This document shows positions 53,044-60,767 of a stretch of DNA of 64,000 nucleotides, piece after piece. The stretch's first letter is position 1. Each line of letters opens with the position of its first letter. The translations under genes and the position numbers were made by a program. Source of the stretch: Achromobacter spanius (GTDB lineage: Bacteria > Pseudomonadota > Gammaproteobacteria > Burkholderiales > Burkholderiaceae_B); NCBI RefSeq assembly GCF_029637605.1, contig NZ_CP121261.1, positions 3,534,001 through 3,598,000 on the forward strand. The letters are read 5' to 3'. Under the pieces are notes generated by a model, which worked only from the letters and a program-made list of their open reading frames with translations, made no database searches and was not told where the DNA came from.

Positions 53044-53070
53044 ATGCATCACGAATACACGGAAAGCATC

Positions 53071-55422
53071 ATGAGCCAATCGCCCTCTTCCTCGCGCCCG
53101 TCGGGCTGTCCCATCGATCACGCGGCGCTTGCCGCGATGCAAAGCCCCACCGGCTGCCCCGTCAGCCCCCGCGCGGCCGAGTTCGACCCCTTTGGCGATG
53201 GCTACCAGCAAGACCCGCCTGAATACGTGCGCTGGGCGCGCGAGCAGGAACCCGTGTTCTACAGTCCCAAGCTGGGCTACTGGGTGGTCACGCGCTACGA
53301 AGACATCAAGGCGATTTTTCGCGACAACATCACCTTCAGCCCGTCCATCGCGCTGGAAAAAATCACCCCCACCGGCCCCGAGGCCAACGCCGTGCTGGAG
53401 TCGTACGGCTACGCCATGAACCGCACGCTGGTCAACGAAGACGAACCCGCCCACATGCCGCGCCGCCGCGTGCTGATGGACCCGTTCACGCCGGAAGAGT
53501 TGAAGCACCACGAGCCCATGGTGCGCCGCCTGACCCGCGAGTACGTCGACCGCTTCGTCAACGACGGCCGCGCCGATCTCGTCGACCAGATGCTGTGGGA
53601 AGTGCCGCTGACCGTCGCGCTGCATTTCCTGGGCGTACCCGAAGAAGACATGGAGCTGCTGCGCCAATATTCCATCGCGCACACCGTCAACACCTGGGGC
53701 CGCCCCAAGCCCGAAGAGCAAGTGGCCGTGGCGCATGCCGTGGGCAACTTCTGGCAGTTGGCCGGCAAGATCCTGGACAAGATGCGCCAGGACCCGTCCG
53801 GCCCCGGCTGGATGCAATACGGCCTGCGCAAGCAGCAGACGCATCCCGATGTCGTCACCGATTCCTACCTGCATTCCATGATGATGGCCGGCATCGTCGC
53901 CGCCCACGAAACCACCGCCAACGCATCGGCCAATGCCATCAAGCTGCTGCTGCAACACCCCGACGCCTGGCGCGAAATCTGCGAAGACCCCGACCTGATT
54001 CCCAACGCCGTCGAAGAATGCCTGCGCCATAACGGCTCGGTCGCCGCGTGGCGCCGCCTGGCGACGCGCGACGTCGAGATCGCCGGTGTACCGATCCCGG
54101 CAGGCTCCAAGCTGCTGATCGTCACGTCGTCCGCCAACCACGACGAAGGCCAATTCAACGACGCCGACCTCTTCGACATCCGCCGCGAAAACGCCAGCGA
54201 CCAACTCACCTTCGGCTACGGCTCGCACCAATGCATGGGCAAGAACCTGGCCCGCATGGAAATGCAGATCTTCCTGGAAGAACTCACACGCCGCCTGCCG
54301 CATATGAAACTGTCGGAACAGGCGTTTTCCTACGTGCCCAATACCTCGTTTCGGGGGCCGGAGCATCTGTGGGTGGAGTGGGATCCGAAGCAGAACCCGG
54401 AACTTGCATCACCGGCATTGCTGAACGACCAGCACCCCGTGCGCATCGGCGAACCTTCGTCGCACGCCATCACCCGCCCCGTCGTCGTGCAAAGCACGGT
54501 CGAAGCCGCTGACGGCATCCTGCGCCTGCGTTTGGTGTCGCCCGATGGCAAGCCGCTGCCGCGCTGGACGCCGGGCTCGCATATTGATGTGGAATGCGGC
54601 GACACGGGCTTGTCGCGCCAATATTCCTTGTGCGGCGATCCTTCGGAGACCGGTGTATTTGAAATTGCCGTATTGAAGGAAACAGAAGGCCGAGGCGGTT
54701 CCGCATGGATGCACGCCAACGCGACACCCGGCGCGCGCCTGCGCATCCGTGGGCCGCGCAATCACTTCCGCATGAACGAAGCGGCCGACAAACTGATCTT
54801 GATTGCCGGCGGCATCGGCATTACCCCCATCAGCGCCATGGCGCGGCGTGCCAAGGAACTGGGCCTGGATTACCAACTGCATTACAGCGGCCGCGCGCGC
54901 ACGTGCATGGCGATGCTGGACGAACTTACGGCGTTGCACGGCGACCGCCTGCATGCCCACGTCAAAGACGAAGGCACCCGCGCGGATTACGCGGCGCTGT
55001 TGTCCCAGCCGGATGCCGGCACGCAGATCTATGCGTGCGGTCCGCAAGGCTTGCTGGATGGCTTGTCCGCATGCTGCGCCGCGTGGCCCGAAGATGCGCT
55101 GCGCGTGGAACACTTCCATTCCACCTTGGGCACGCTGGACCCGTCCAAGGAACAGCCGTTTGAAGTCGTGCTGAAGGACTCGGGCATCGTCATCAACGTC
55201 CCGGCAGATCAGACCCTGTTGACCGCGCTGCGCGGTGCCAATATCGACGTGCAAAGCGACTGCGAGGAAGGCCTCTGCGGATCGTGCGAGGTGCGCGTGC
55301 TGGAAGGGAATATCGACCACCGCGACGTCGTGCTGACGCGCGCGGAACGTGACGCGAACAACAAGATGATGGCCTGCTGCTCGCGCTCGTGCGGCGGTGG
55401 GAAAGTGGTGTTGGAGTTGTGA
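53071..55422 (+). CDS. Self-sufficient cytochrome P450-reductase fusion (CYP116B-like)
   Basis: 783 residues from ATG 53071. Residues 1-440 are a P450: I-helix GIVAAHETTANASANAI, haem loop FGYGSHQCMGKNLA with ligand Cys388, and EECLRHNGSVAAWRRLATRD. Residues 460-690 are a phthalate-dioxygenase-reductase-like FMN/NADH unit (SRQYSLCGDP; GGIGITPISAM; YACGPQGLLDG). The last 90 residues hold a 2Fe-2S ferredoxin domain (CEEGLCGSCEVRVLEG and the later MMACCSRS). This order, P450-FMN-2Fe2S, is CYP116B. Such enzymes hydroxylate or dealkylate small aromatics using NAD(P)H without partners. Follows the Bug gene and precedes a strong terminator. Confidence 0.95.
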   Translation: MSQSPSSSRPSGCPIDHAALAAMQSPTGCPVSPRAAEFDPFGDGYQQDPPEYVRWAREQEPVFYSPKLGYWVVTRYEDIKAIFRDNITFSPSIALEKITPTGPEANAVLESYGYAMNRTLVNEDEPAHMPRRRVLMDPFTPEELKHHEPMVRRLTREYVDRFVNDGRADLVDQMLWEVPLTVALHFLGVPEEDMELLRQYSIAHTVNTWGRPKPEEQVAVAHAVGNFWQLAGKILDKMRQDPSGPGWMQYGLRKQQTHPDVVTDSYLHSMMMAGIVAAHETTANASANAIKLLLQHPDAWREICEDPDLIPNAVEECLRHNGSVAAWRRLATRDVEIAGVPIPAGSKLLIVTSSANHDEGQFNDADLFDIRRENASDQLTFGYGSHQCMGKNLARMEMQIFLEELTRRLPHMKLSEQAFSYVPNTSFRGPEHLWVEWDPKQNPELASPALLNDQHPVRIGEPSSHAITRPVVVQSTVEAADGILRLRLVSPDGKPLPRWTPGSHIDVECGDTGLSRQYSLCGDPSETGVFEIAVLKETEGRGGSAWMHANATPGARLRIRGPRNHFRMNEAADKLILIAGGIGITPISAMARRAKELGLDYQLHYSGRARTCMAMLDELTALHGDRLHAHVKDEGTRADYAALLSQPDAGTQIYACGPQGLLDGLSACCAAWPEDALRVEHFHSTLGTLDPSKEQPFEVVLKDSGIVINVPADQTLLTALRGANIDVQSDCEEGLCGSCEVRVLEGNIDHRDVVLTRAERDANNKMMACCSRSCGGGKVVLEL

Positions 55423-55529
55423 CGATCAACTGATCGCTTCCGCTACCAACCGCTTCGAAGCGGATACCATCCTTCAAGAATCGGATTGCTACACATTATC
55501 TAGTTCGACCATCCCACCCTTCGGAATTC

Positions 55530-55561
55530 GCCTGCGCCGTCACCCCGGCGCAGGCTTTTTT
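55530..55561 (+). terminator. Rho-independent terminator after the P450 gene
   Basis: Perfect 9-bp stem GCCTGCGCC / GGCGCAGGC with an 8-base loop, followed by six Ts (55556-55561). About 110 bases after the P450 stop. The best terminator in the window. Confidence 0.88.
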
Positions 55562-55718
55562 ATGCCTTGTCGGTTAGTAAAAAAGGCGGTGTACATGCCG
55601 CCAGCAGGGAAACCACGCAGGCGGCAAACGCGCAACCCGCGTGCTAGCTTGCCTCACGCGGGCGTCATCCCAGCCAGCAACAGATGTATCGGAAGACTCG
55701 ATCTGTGGGGAGCTGAAC

Positions 55719-56759
55719 ATGATGAAGAATCTGGCCATCTTCTTTGACGGCACGTGGAACGAACCCAACGACCGCACCAACGCCTACGAGCTTTACAAAG
55801 CCGCCCCGGAAACCAGCACGCAGGAAACCCTGTACATCGAAGGCGTCGGCACCCAAGGCCAAGGCCTGTGGGCCGCCATCGACAAATTCCTGGGCGGCGC
55901 ATTCGGCGCCGGGCTATCCGCCAACATCCGCCACGGCTACCAATGGCTATGCCAACGCCAGGAAGCCGGGGACCACATCTTCCTGTTCGGCTTCAGCCGT
56001 GGCGCGTACTCGGCGCGCAGCCTGGCTGGCATGGTCCGCAAATGCGGGCTGCTTAAAAGCCCCACCGACGACAACGTCGCCGAAGCCTACGCGCTATATC
56101 GCGATGATTGCCATCCGTCTTCCATCGAAGCGCTTTCGTTTCGCACGCAATTTTCGCGCGATACCGACCTGCATTTTGTGGGGGTTTGGGACACGGTGGG
56201 CAGCTTGGGGATACCCGTCGGCGGCATTTCGTTTCCCGGGTTTTCCAAGTTCTATAACTTCCACGACACCGAACTCAGCAACCACGTCCACCATGCTTAT
56301 CACGCGATCGCAACGAACGAATATCGCGAGCCGTATTTTCCGACCTTGTGGACGCGGCTGGTTAATTCCGAACCCCGCCCTGCGGACAGGCCAGTAGAGC
56401 AGCGCTGGTTTATCGGCGCGCATTCGGATATTGGGGGTGGGTATCGGGATGGAAGTTTGCAGACGCTGCCGGCTGCTTGGCTACAGGAGAAAGCGCGGCA
56501 GGTAGGCTTGGAGGCGGGCGTCGCGCACCGGGTGTCTACGGACTATGACCAGTGCCATCCGCATGACTCGTATAAGGAGTTCACGGAGAAAGTGCTGATT
56601 CATGTGAAGAAGCGCGCGCGGATGTGGGATGGCGCGGCGGTGCTGAATTTGACGGTGGATGAGCGGGTGGTGAGGCGGGTGGCAGGGAGTGCGGAATATT
56701 TGAAGGAGTTTCCGGATTTTAAGGAGGCGGTGGTGGGGTTGCCGGTGGGGCGGGGATAG
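55719..56759 (+). CDS. DUF2235-domain alpha/beta hydrolase
   Basis: 346 residues from ATG 55719 (or 55722). KNLAIFFDGTWNEPNDRTNA opens the protein, typical of DUF2235. The nucleophile elbow is in FGFSRGAYSARSLAG and an Asp in VGVWDTVGSLG; a His late in the chain (AHSDIGGGYRD) completes the probable triad. Tle1-type phospholipases of type VI secretion systems belong to this family, but many members stand alone and no T6SS gene is nearby. The last third is notably less G+C-skewed. A second copy's tail is at 59684. Confidence 0.88.
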   Translation: MMKNLAIFFDGTWNEPNDRTNAYELYKAAPETSTQETLYIEGVGTQGQGLWAAIDKFLGGAFGAGLSANIRHGYQWLCQRQEAGDHIFLFGFSRGAYSARSLAGMVRKCGLLKSPTDDNVAEAYALYRDDCHPSSIEALSFRTQFSRDTDLHFVGVWDTVGSLGIPVGGISFPGFSKFYNFHDTELSNHVHHAYHAIATNEYREPYFPTLWTRLVNSEPRPADRPVEQRWFIGAHSDIGGGYRDGSLQTLPAAWLQEKARQVGLEAGVAHRVSTDYDQCHPHDSYKEFTEKVLIHVKKRARMWDGAAVLNLTVDERVVRRVAGSAEYLKEFPDFKEAVVGLPVGRG

Positions 56760-56767
56760 CCCGCCTC

Positions 56768-56796
56768 AAAAAAACCCCGACGATTTCTCGTCGGGG
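56768..56796 (-). terminator. Terminator of the branched-chain amino acid binding-protein gene
   Basis: Nine-base-pair stem CCCCGACGA / TCGTCGGGG (56775-56796) with a run of seven As immediately before it on the plus strand, which gives a T-tract on the minus strand. It follows the stop of the gene ending at 56824, so it terminates that minus-strand transcript. Confidence 0.85.
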
Positions 56797-56823
56797 AGTC
56801 CCTGCACACACAACACAGCTTGC

Positions 56824-58128
56824 TCAGTTCGAATACACCTTGATCTGGTCGCTTTTCAAGACATCCGGGGTCAGGTTCTTTTCAATCCAGCCCATCGACG
56901 TGTCTTCCACGCCCGGGGTGACCAGTTCCGCCGGCACGATCGTAATGTCGGCCAGGACCTTGAACGGGTACTTGTCGCTCTTCTTGGTCACGCCGAACAA
57001 CTGCGCTTCCAGGGCTTGGCCGTCGGCGCGGTGCATTTTGACTTCGCGGCCGTAGCCTTTGAAGTTCACGTCGTGCATGGCGGCGGCCACTTGTTCCACG
57101 GTGGGCCAGGCGCCGCCGTTGTCTTTGATGGCTTTTTCGTAGCCGGCTTTCAGGCCTTGCAGCGCCTGCGCCATGTGGTAGACCGAATAGATGGGATACG
57201 CGCCCGTCTTGTCGTGGAATTTCTTCACGAAAGCCTGGTGCTGCGGGTCGTCCTTGGTTTCCGGGTGCAGGAAGTAGTGGTCGCCGCGCGCGCCGACGTA
57301 GACGCCTTCGGGCAAGGCGTTGCCCAGGCGTTCCAGCGAGCTTTCGGCCAGGGACAGCACGAAGGTGGAGTTCTTGAACAGGTTGCGTTGCGAGGCCTGG
57401 CGTACGAAGTTGTCCAGGTCGCCGCCCCACGAGGTGGACACGATGACGTCTGGGCGCAGGGCTTGCAGGCGGCTGATTTCGGTGGAGAAGTCGGCGGCGC
57501 CGAACTTGGGGAACATCTCGGCCACGACCTTCACGTCGGGCTTGAACTTCTTCAGCGCGGCCATGAAGATGTCACGCGAATCGCGGCCCCAGGCGTAGTC
57601 CTGGTTGACGATGGCGATGGTCTTGAAGTCGGGCTTGACCTTCATCAGGTACAGCACTTGGGCGACCATTTCGGTGGTGGCATTGGCTTGCGTGCGCACC
57701 ACGTACTTGTACTTCTTGCCTTCCAGGGCTTTTTCCGTGCCGCAGTCCCACATCACGTTCAGCACTTTCAGGTCTTCGGCGACGGGGGCCACGATGTTGC
57801 AGTTGCCGCTGGAGATCGCGGACAGCATGACGCGGGTGCCGCCTTCGGCCAGGCGGCGGTATTCGGACAGCAGCTTTTCACCGCCGCCGCCTTCGTCGAT
57901 GTAGCTGGGCACGATCTTCACGCCGTCGATACCGCCCGCGGCGTTGAGATCCTGGATGAGGATTTCGGCCGCGTCTCGAGCGGGCACACCAAACACCGAG
58001 GCCGAGCCCGACAGGAAGGTCGAGATGCCGATGTTCAGTTCCTTGGGCTTGTCGGCGGCGCCGGCCAGGGCTGCGAAGCCGGTCAGCAAAGTGGCGCCTA
58101 ACAGGGCGGCGAGTCTTGAGGTTTTCAT
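56824..58128 (-). CDS. Branched-chain amino acid-type ABC substrate-binding protein
   Basis: 434 residues: signal peptide MKTSRLAALLGATLLTGFAA, then KELNIGISTFLSGSASVFGV, and the paired-lobe fold of LivJ-like proteins (VNQDYAWGRDSRDIF, DVIVSTSWGGDLDNFVRQAS). Periplasmic receptor for an amino acid, aromatic acid or alcohol-related ligand. It follows the broken alcohol dehydrogenase gene on the same strand 37 bases away, so the two likely formed an operon. No permease genes lie here. Confidence 0.92.
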   Translation of the reverse strand: MKTSRLAALLGATLLTGFAALAGAADKPKELNIGISTFLSGSASVFGVPARDAAEILIQDLNAAGGIDGVKIVPSYIDEGGGGEKLLSEYRRLAEGGTRVMLSAISSGNCNIVAPVAEDLKVLNVMWDCGTEKALEGKKYKYVVRTQANATTEMVAQVLYLMKVKPDFKTIAIVNQDYAWGRDSRDIFMAALKKFKPDVKVVAEMFPKFGAADFSTEISRLQALRPDVIVSTSWGGDLDNFVRQASQRNLFKNSTFVLSLAESSLERLGNALPEGVYVGARGDHYFLHPETKDDPQHQAFVKKFHDKTGAYPIYSVYHMAQALQGLKAGYEKAIKDNGGAWPTVEQVAAAMHDVNFKGYGREVKMHRADGQALEAQLFGVTKKSDKYPFKVLADITIVPAELVTPGVEDTSMGWIEKNLTPDVLKSDQIKVYSN

Positions 58129-58409
58129 GGTCTTGTCTCCAGTGTTGTAGTCGGGTCTATGCCCTTAGAAAACGATGGCGTCGCGCAGGCTGCCGCCGGT
58201 GGCGAGGTGATCGAACCCCTCGTTGATCTGGTCCAGCGAAAACGATTTGCCCATCATCCGGTCCACCGGCAACTGGCCGGCTTTGTAGAGGTCGATGTAG
58301 CGGCTGATGTCGATGGCGGGCACGCCAGAGCCCAGGTAGCTGCCGCGTATGTCCGTAAGCTCCCCCTTCAGGTAGACACCGCCCGGTAGAATTTCGGAGC
58401 CTCCCTGAG

Positions 58410-58688
58410 TTGGAGATTCCCTTGAAGAAAAGCAGATTTACCGAGAGCCAGATCGTTGCTGTTCTGAAGGAAGGCGAAGCCGGCATGCCGGTCGCCGAGC
58501 TGTGCCGCAAACACGGCATCAGCAACGCCACGTATTACCTTTGGAAGAGCAAGTTCTCCGGCGTTCAAGTTTCCGAGTTGCAGAGGCTGCGCGAACTGGA
58601 AGCTGAAAACGCCAAGCTCAAACGCATGTTTGCCGACTTGGCGCTGGAGAATGCAGCGATCAAGGATGTCTTGAATCGAAAATCCTGA
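58410..58688 (+). CDS. IS3-family transposase OrfA
   Basis: 92 residues with a helix-turn-helix (ESQIVAVLKEGEAGMPVAEL, CRKHGISNATYYLWKSKF) and a leucine-zipper-like end (LRELEAENAKLKRMFADLAL). Typical OrfA. It ends in the DVLNRKS region that precedes a -1 frameshift into OrfB; an A-run (cgaaaatcc) near 58678 is the possible slippery site. Confidence 0.92.
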   Translation: MEIPLKKSRFTESQIVAVLKEGEAGMPVAELCRKHGISNATYYLWKSKFSGVQVSELQRLRELEAENAKLKRMFADLALENAAIKDVLNRKS

Positions 58689-58708
58689 CGCCGTCGGCCA
58701 GGCGCGAA

Positions 58709-59539
58709 GTGGTGGGACAGCTGGTGCAAGCCAAGCTCTCAATCACGCGCGCTTGTCAGATTGCCGGCCTATCGCGGGCGGCGTACTACAAGAAGCCAAT
58801 GCCGGCATCTGAGCGGGATTCCCAAGTCATTGATGCTCTCAATGCCATTGTGACTCGGCATGGGCGTTGGGGATTCTGGAAGTGTTTCACCCGGCTGCGC
58901 CTCGACGGTCGCGGCTGGAACAAAAAGCGCGTTCATCGGGTGTACTGCGACATGGGTCTGAATTTGCCTCGGCGCTGCAAAAAGCGGCTTCCCGACCGAC
59001 CGCGACAGCCGCTGGATCTGGCCACAGAGCCTAATCGTTGTTGGGCGCTCGACTTCATGCATGACGCTCTCTACTGCGGCCGGCGGTTTCGCACTCTGAA
59101 CGTGATCGACGAGGCGAACCGGGAGTGCTTGGCCATCGAGGTAGGCGTGTCCATCCCGTCTGCACGCCTCATTCGGGTATTGAGCCGTTTGATCGACTGC
59201 TATGGGCCGCCTGACGCAATACGCCTGGATAACGGTCCGGAGATGATCTCAGAGGCGTTCACCCAATGGGCTAGCGCAAAGGGCATCGCGATCCGCTATA
59301 TCCAGCCGGGCAAGCCAAACCAGAACGCTTTCATTGAGCGCTTCAATCGAACTTATCGAACCGAGGTGCTCGACGCGCACCTGTTCGCCAACCTTGAGCA
59401 GGTCCAGGCGATTACCGATCAATGGCTGGTCGATTACAACCAGTACCGCCCGCATGAATCGCTGGGTGGCCTCCCGCCGGTGCAATTCATGCCCCGGCTA
59501 ACCCTTGCTCCGATCGTCTATCAACCGATGTCTACTTGA
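58709..59539 (+). CDS. IS3-family transposase OrfB (rve/DDE integrase)
   Basis: 276 residues with the retroviral-integrase core: first Asp in CWALDFMHDAL, second in AIRLDNGPEMIS and catalytic Glu in NAFIERFNRTYR, then YNQYRPHESLGGLPP. Its frame is -1 relative to OrfA, as expected for programmed frameshifting to OrfAB. GTG at 58709 is the nominal start. Confidence 0.93.
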   Translation: MVGQLVQAKLSITRACQIAGLSRAAYYKKPMPASERDSQVIDALNAIVTRHGRWGFWKCFTRLRLDGRGWNKKRVHRVYCDMGLNLPRRCKKRLPDRPRQPLDLATEPNRCWALDFMHDALYCGRRFRTLNVIDEANRECLAIEVGVSIPSARLIRVLSRLIDCYGPPDAIRLDNGPEMISEAFTQWASAKGIAIRYIQPGKPNQNAFIERFNRTYRTEVLDAHLFANLEQVQAITDQWLVDYNQYRPHESLGGLPPVQFMPRLTLAPIVYQPMST

Positions 59540-59612
59540 CAGGGGTGCTTACGTGTCGCGCTCTTCGCCCACCATCTGCGAGAGCGACAGCGGGAAGCTG
59601 AACTTGCGCGAT

Positions 59613-59681
59613 TTAAGGTGTCAGACTGCATTTTTATTCGCCCGTCCGATCAAACCCAAATAAATGTAGTCTGACACCTTA
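59613..59681. repeat. Palindromic element with TTAAGGTGTCAGACT arms
   Basis: Left arm TTAAGGTGTCAGACT at 59613-59627 and inverted right arm AGTCTGACACCTTA at 59668-59681, separated by about 40 bases of A+T-rich sequence. It sits exactly between the truncated alcohol dehydrogenase and the truncated DUF2235 tail. The arm recurs at 60761 and, inverted with one extra base, at 62152, at the two ends of the IS4-family element. Resembles REP/BIME-like or miniature mobile elements. Confidence 0.75.
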
Positions 59682-59683
59682 GT

Positions 59684-59794
59684 TTTACGGTGGATGAAAG
59701 GGTGGTGAAGCGGGTGGCAGGGAGTGCGGAGTATTTGAAGGAGTTTCCGGATTTCAGGAGTGCATTGGAACAATTGCCCGTAGGTAGGCATTAA
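59684..59794 (+). pseudogene. C-terminal remnant of a second DUF2235 gene
   Basis: 37 codons reading TVDERVVKRVAGSAEYLKEF, then PDFRSALEQLPVGRH-stop, matching the end of the intact gene at 55719 (LTVDERVVRRVAGSAEYLKE). The 5' part is gone; the match starts just after the palindromic element. The two copies diverge at the very end, so this was a paralog, not a piece of the same gene. Confidence 0.85.
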
Positions 59795-59946
59795 GGATAT
59801 GTATATCCTTCCAAATCCCTCCTGCCATAAAATCGGCTGAGCCCGGATTTTAGGGAAGCGAAAGAAAATCAGCCCGGAGGCGACTTCGGATCGAAACTTT
59901 GTCACAGGTACGGTAAAAAGAACGACAGGACGGTTTACAGCGTCGG

Positions 59947-60135
59947 TTATCCGCCCCGTCCCTTCATATTGCGGATAATCGCATTCCAATAACGGACTGC
60001 CGCTACATGCTGCTGGCGAGTAAGCCACGTGATGTTAGTGGGATCATTCGGGTTTCCGCCCAAAACTATAGGTTTTATATAGAACAATTCGAGTCCCTTG
60101 GGGCGCTTACCTTTCTCAAATATTGACGAGCCCAC
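59947..60135 (-). CDS. Orphan toxin C-terminal-like small protein
   Basis: 62 residues starting at GTG 60135, which overlaps the SUKH stop. It contains KPIVLGGNPNDPTNITWLTR and QQHVAAVRYWNAII, a pattern similar to the fragment at 60553 (KFNGSPTNFSNKDILDR...WWNRL). Such G-x-P-x(n)-N-x-TR-x-H-x-WN ends occur at the C-terminus of polymorphic toxins and in partner proteins of SUKH immunity genes. Function uncertain. Confidence 0.55.
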   Translation of the reverse strand: MGSSIFEKGKRPKGLELFYIKPIVLGGNPNDPTNITWLTRQQHVAAVRYWNAIIRNMKGRGG

Positions 60136-60536
60136 TACTGTTCATCCTTGAGCACGAACCACAACTTTTCAAAAGACTCCGATATTTCATCAGCGTATTC
60201 AACATCCATCCCAACAAAAGGGATGCGAACAACGGGAACATTCTCCGCTCGAAAATCAAAACCGTATCCTTCCCCCCCTCCATCAGAACCGAACAAAAAT
60301 ATCCCTGGAGCGAATTCTTCCACCTGATAATCCGCATTAAACGCAATCAGCTCCTCCGCCTTCCAGATAACTAGGTAGTTATCACCAACAAACCCCTCAC
60401 CCCCATTGTGTGTAGCCAAAAAATCGAGATAATCCTGCGGCAACACAAAGGCCATGTTCCGAGACAGTTCATCCAACTCCAGTTTCGACGCCCCTGCATC
60501 TAAATCCCAGGCGGTTAAATCAATTTTATTTTCCAT
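60135..60536 (-). CDS. SMI1/KNR4 (SUKH) family immunity protein
   Basis: 133 residues from the ATG at 60536. Characteristic SUKH features: LPQDYLDFLATHNGGEGFVG and FLFGSDGGGEGYGFDFRAEN. SUKH proteins neutralise a wide range of nuclease toxins in polymorphic toxin loci. It follows a toxin C-terminal fragment (60553) and precedes a small toxin-end gene with a one-base overlap. Clearly lower G+C than the metabolic genes. Confidence 0.85.
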   Translation of the reverse strand: MENKIDLTAWDLDAGASKLELDELSRNMAFVLPQDYLDFLATHNGGEGFVGDNYLVIWKAEELIAFNADYQVEEFAPGIFLFGSDGGGEGYGFDFRAENVPVVRIPFVGMDVEYADEISESFEKLWFVLKDEQ

Positions 60537-60552
60537 ATACGATGTCCTCACT

Positions 60553-60760
60553 CTATTCTCTTCCCTCGACGTCCCTCTGAAGCCGGTTCCACCAAGGAGT
60601 CACTTCTTTTCTATGAACCGCCCTATCCAAAATGTCCTTGTTACTGAAATTGGTTGGGCTACCATTAAATTTGACAGGCTTTCTTTCATGCACGTCAACT
60701 TGAATGTTCACGAGGTCTAGCTCTTTCCTAATCCCGGCATTCGCCGAATTTTCCTGTGAT
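60553..60760 (-). pseudogene. Toxin C-terminal fragment
   Basis: Open frame without a start, from the palindromic arm at about 60760 to a TAG at 60553-60555: ELDLVNIQVDVHERKPVKFN, then GSPTNFSNKDILDR and VTPWWNRLQRDVEGRE. The end resembles nuclease-type toxin tips (GSPT-x-N...WWN). The 5' part was cut off at the IS4-family element. The SUKH gene follows after 16 bases, as its probable immunity partner. Confidence 0.6.
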
Positions 60761-60767
60761 TTAAGGT

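Larger units (their letters stand above)
58354..59553 (+). mobile_element. IS3-family insertion sequence with 4-bp target duplication
   Basis: 1,200 bp, bounded by imperfect inverted repeats: left CGTAAGCTCCCCCTTCAGGT, right end reverse-complement CGTAAGCACCCCTGTCAAGT, and continuing TAGACA. TGTC is directly repeated at 58350-58353 and 59554-59557. The 4-bp duplication and the two overlapping-type transposase frames fit the IS3 family (IS407-like group). The element lies in the alcohol dehydrogenase gene, and the restored reading frame confirms the boundaries. Confidence 0.92.
58165..59612 (-). pseudogene. Alcohol dehydrogenase remnant split by an IS3-family insertion
   Basis: Two pieces of one zinc-type (NDMA/class III-like) alcohol dehydrogenase flank the IS. 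59554-59612 encodes RKFSFPLSLSQMVGEERD; 58165-58353 continues IRGSYLGSGVPAIDISRYID and ends GGSLRDAIVF-stop. Removing the IS and one TGTC copy restores VGEERDIRGSYLG exactly. The upstream part is missing: it ends at 59613 where a palindromic element begins. So the gene lost its 5' end by deletion and was also cut by the IS. Confidence 0.88.

Noticed and set aside
59621..60028. 135-codon minus-strand frame across the DUF2235 tail
   Set aside because: Antisense to the tail remnant and the palindrome; no domain or ribosome site.
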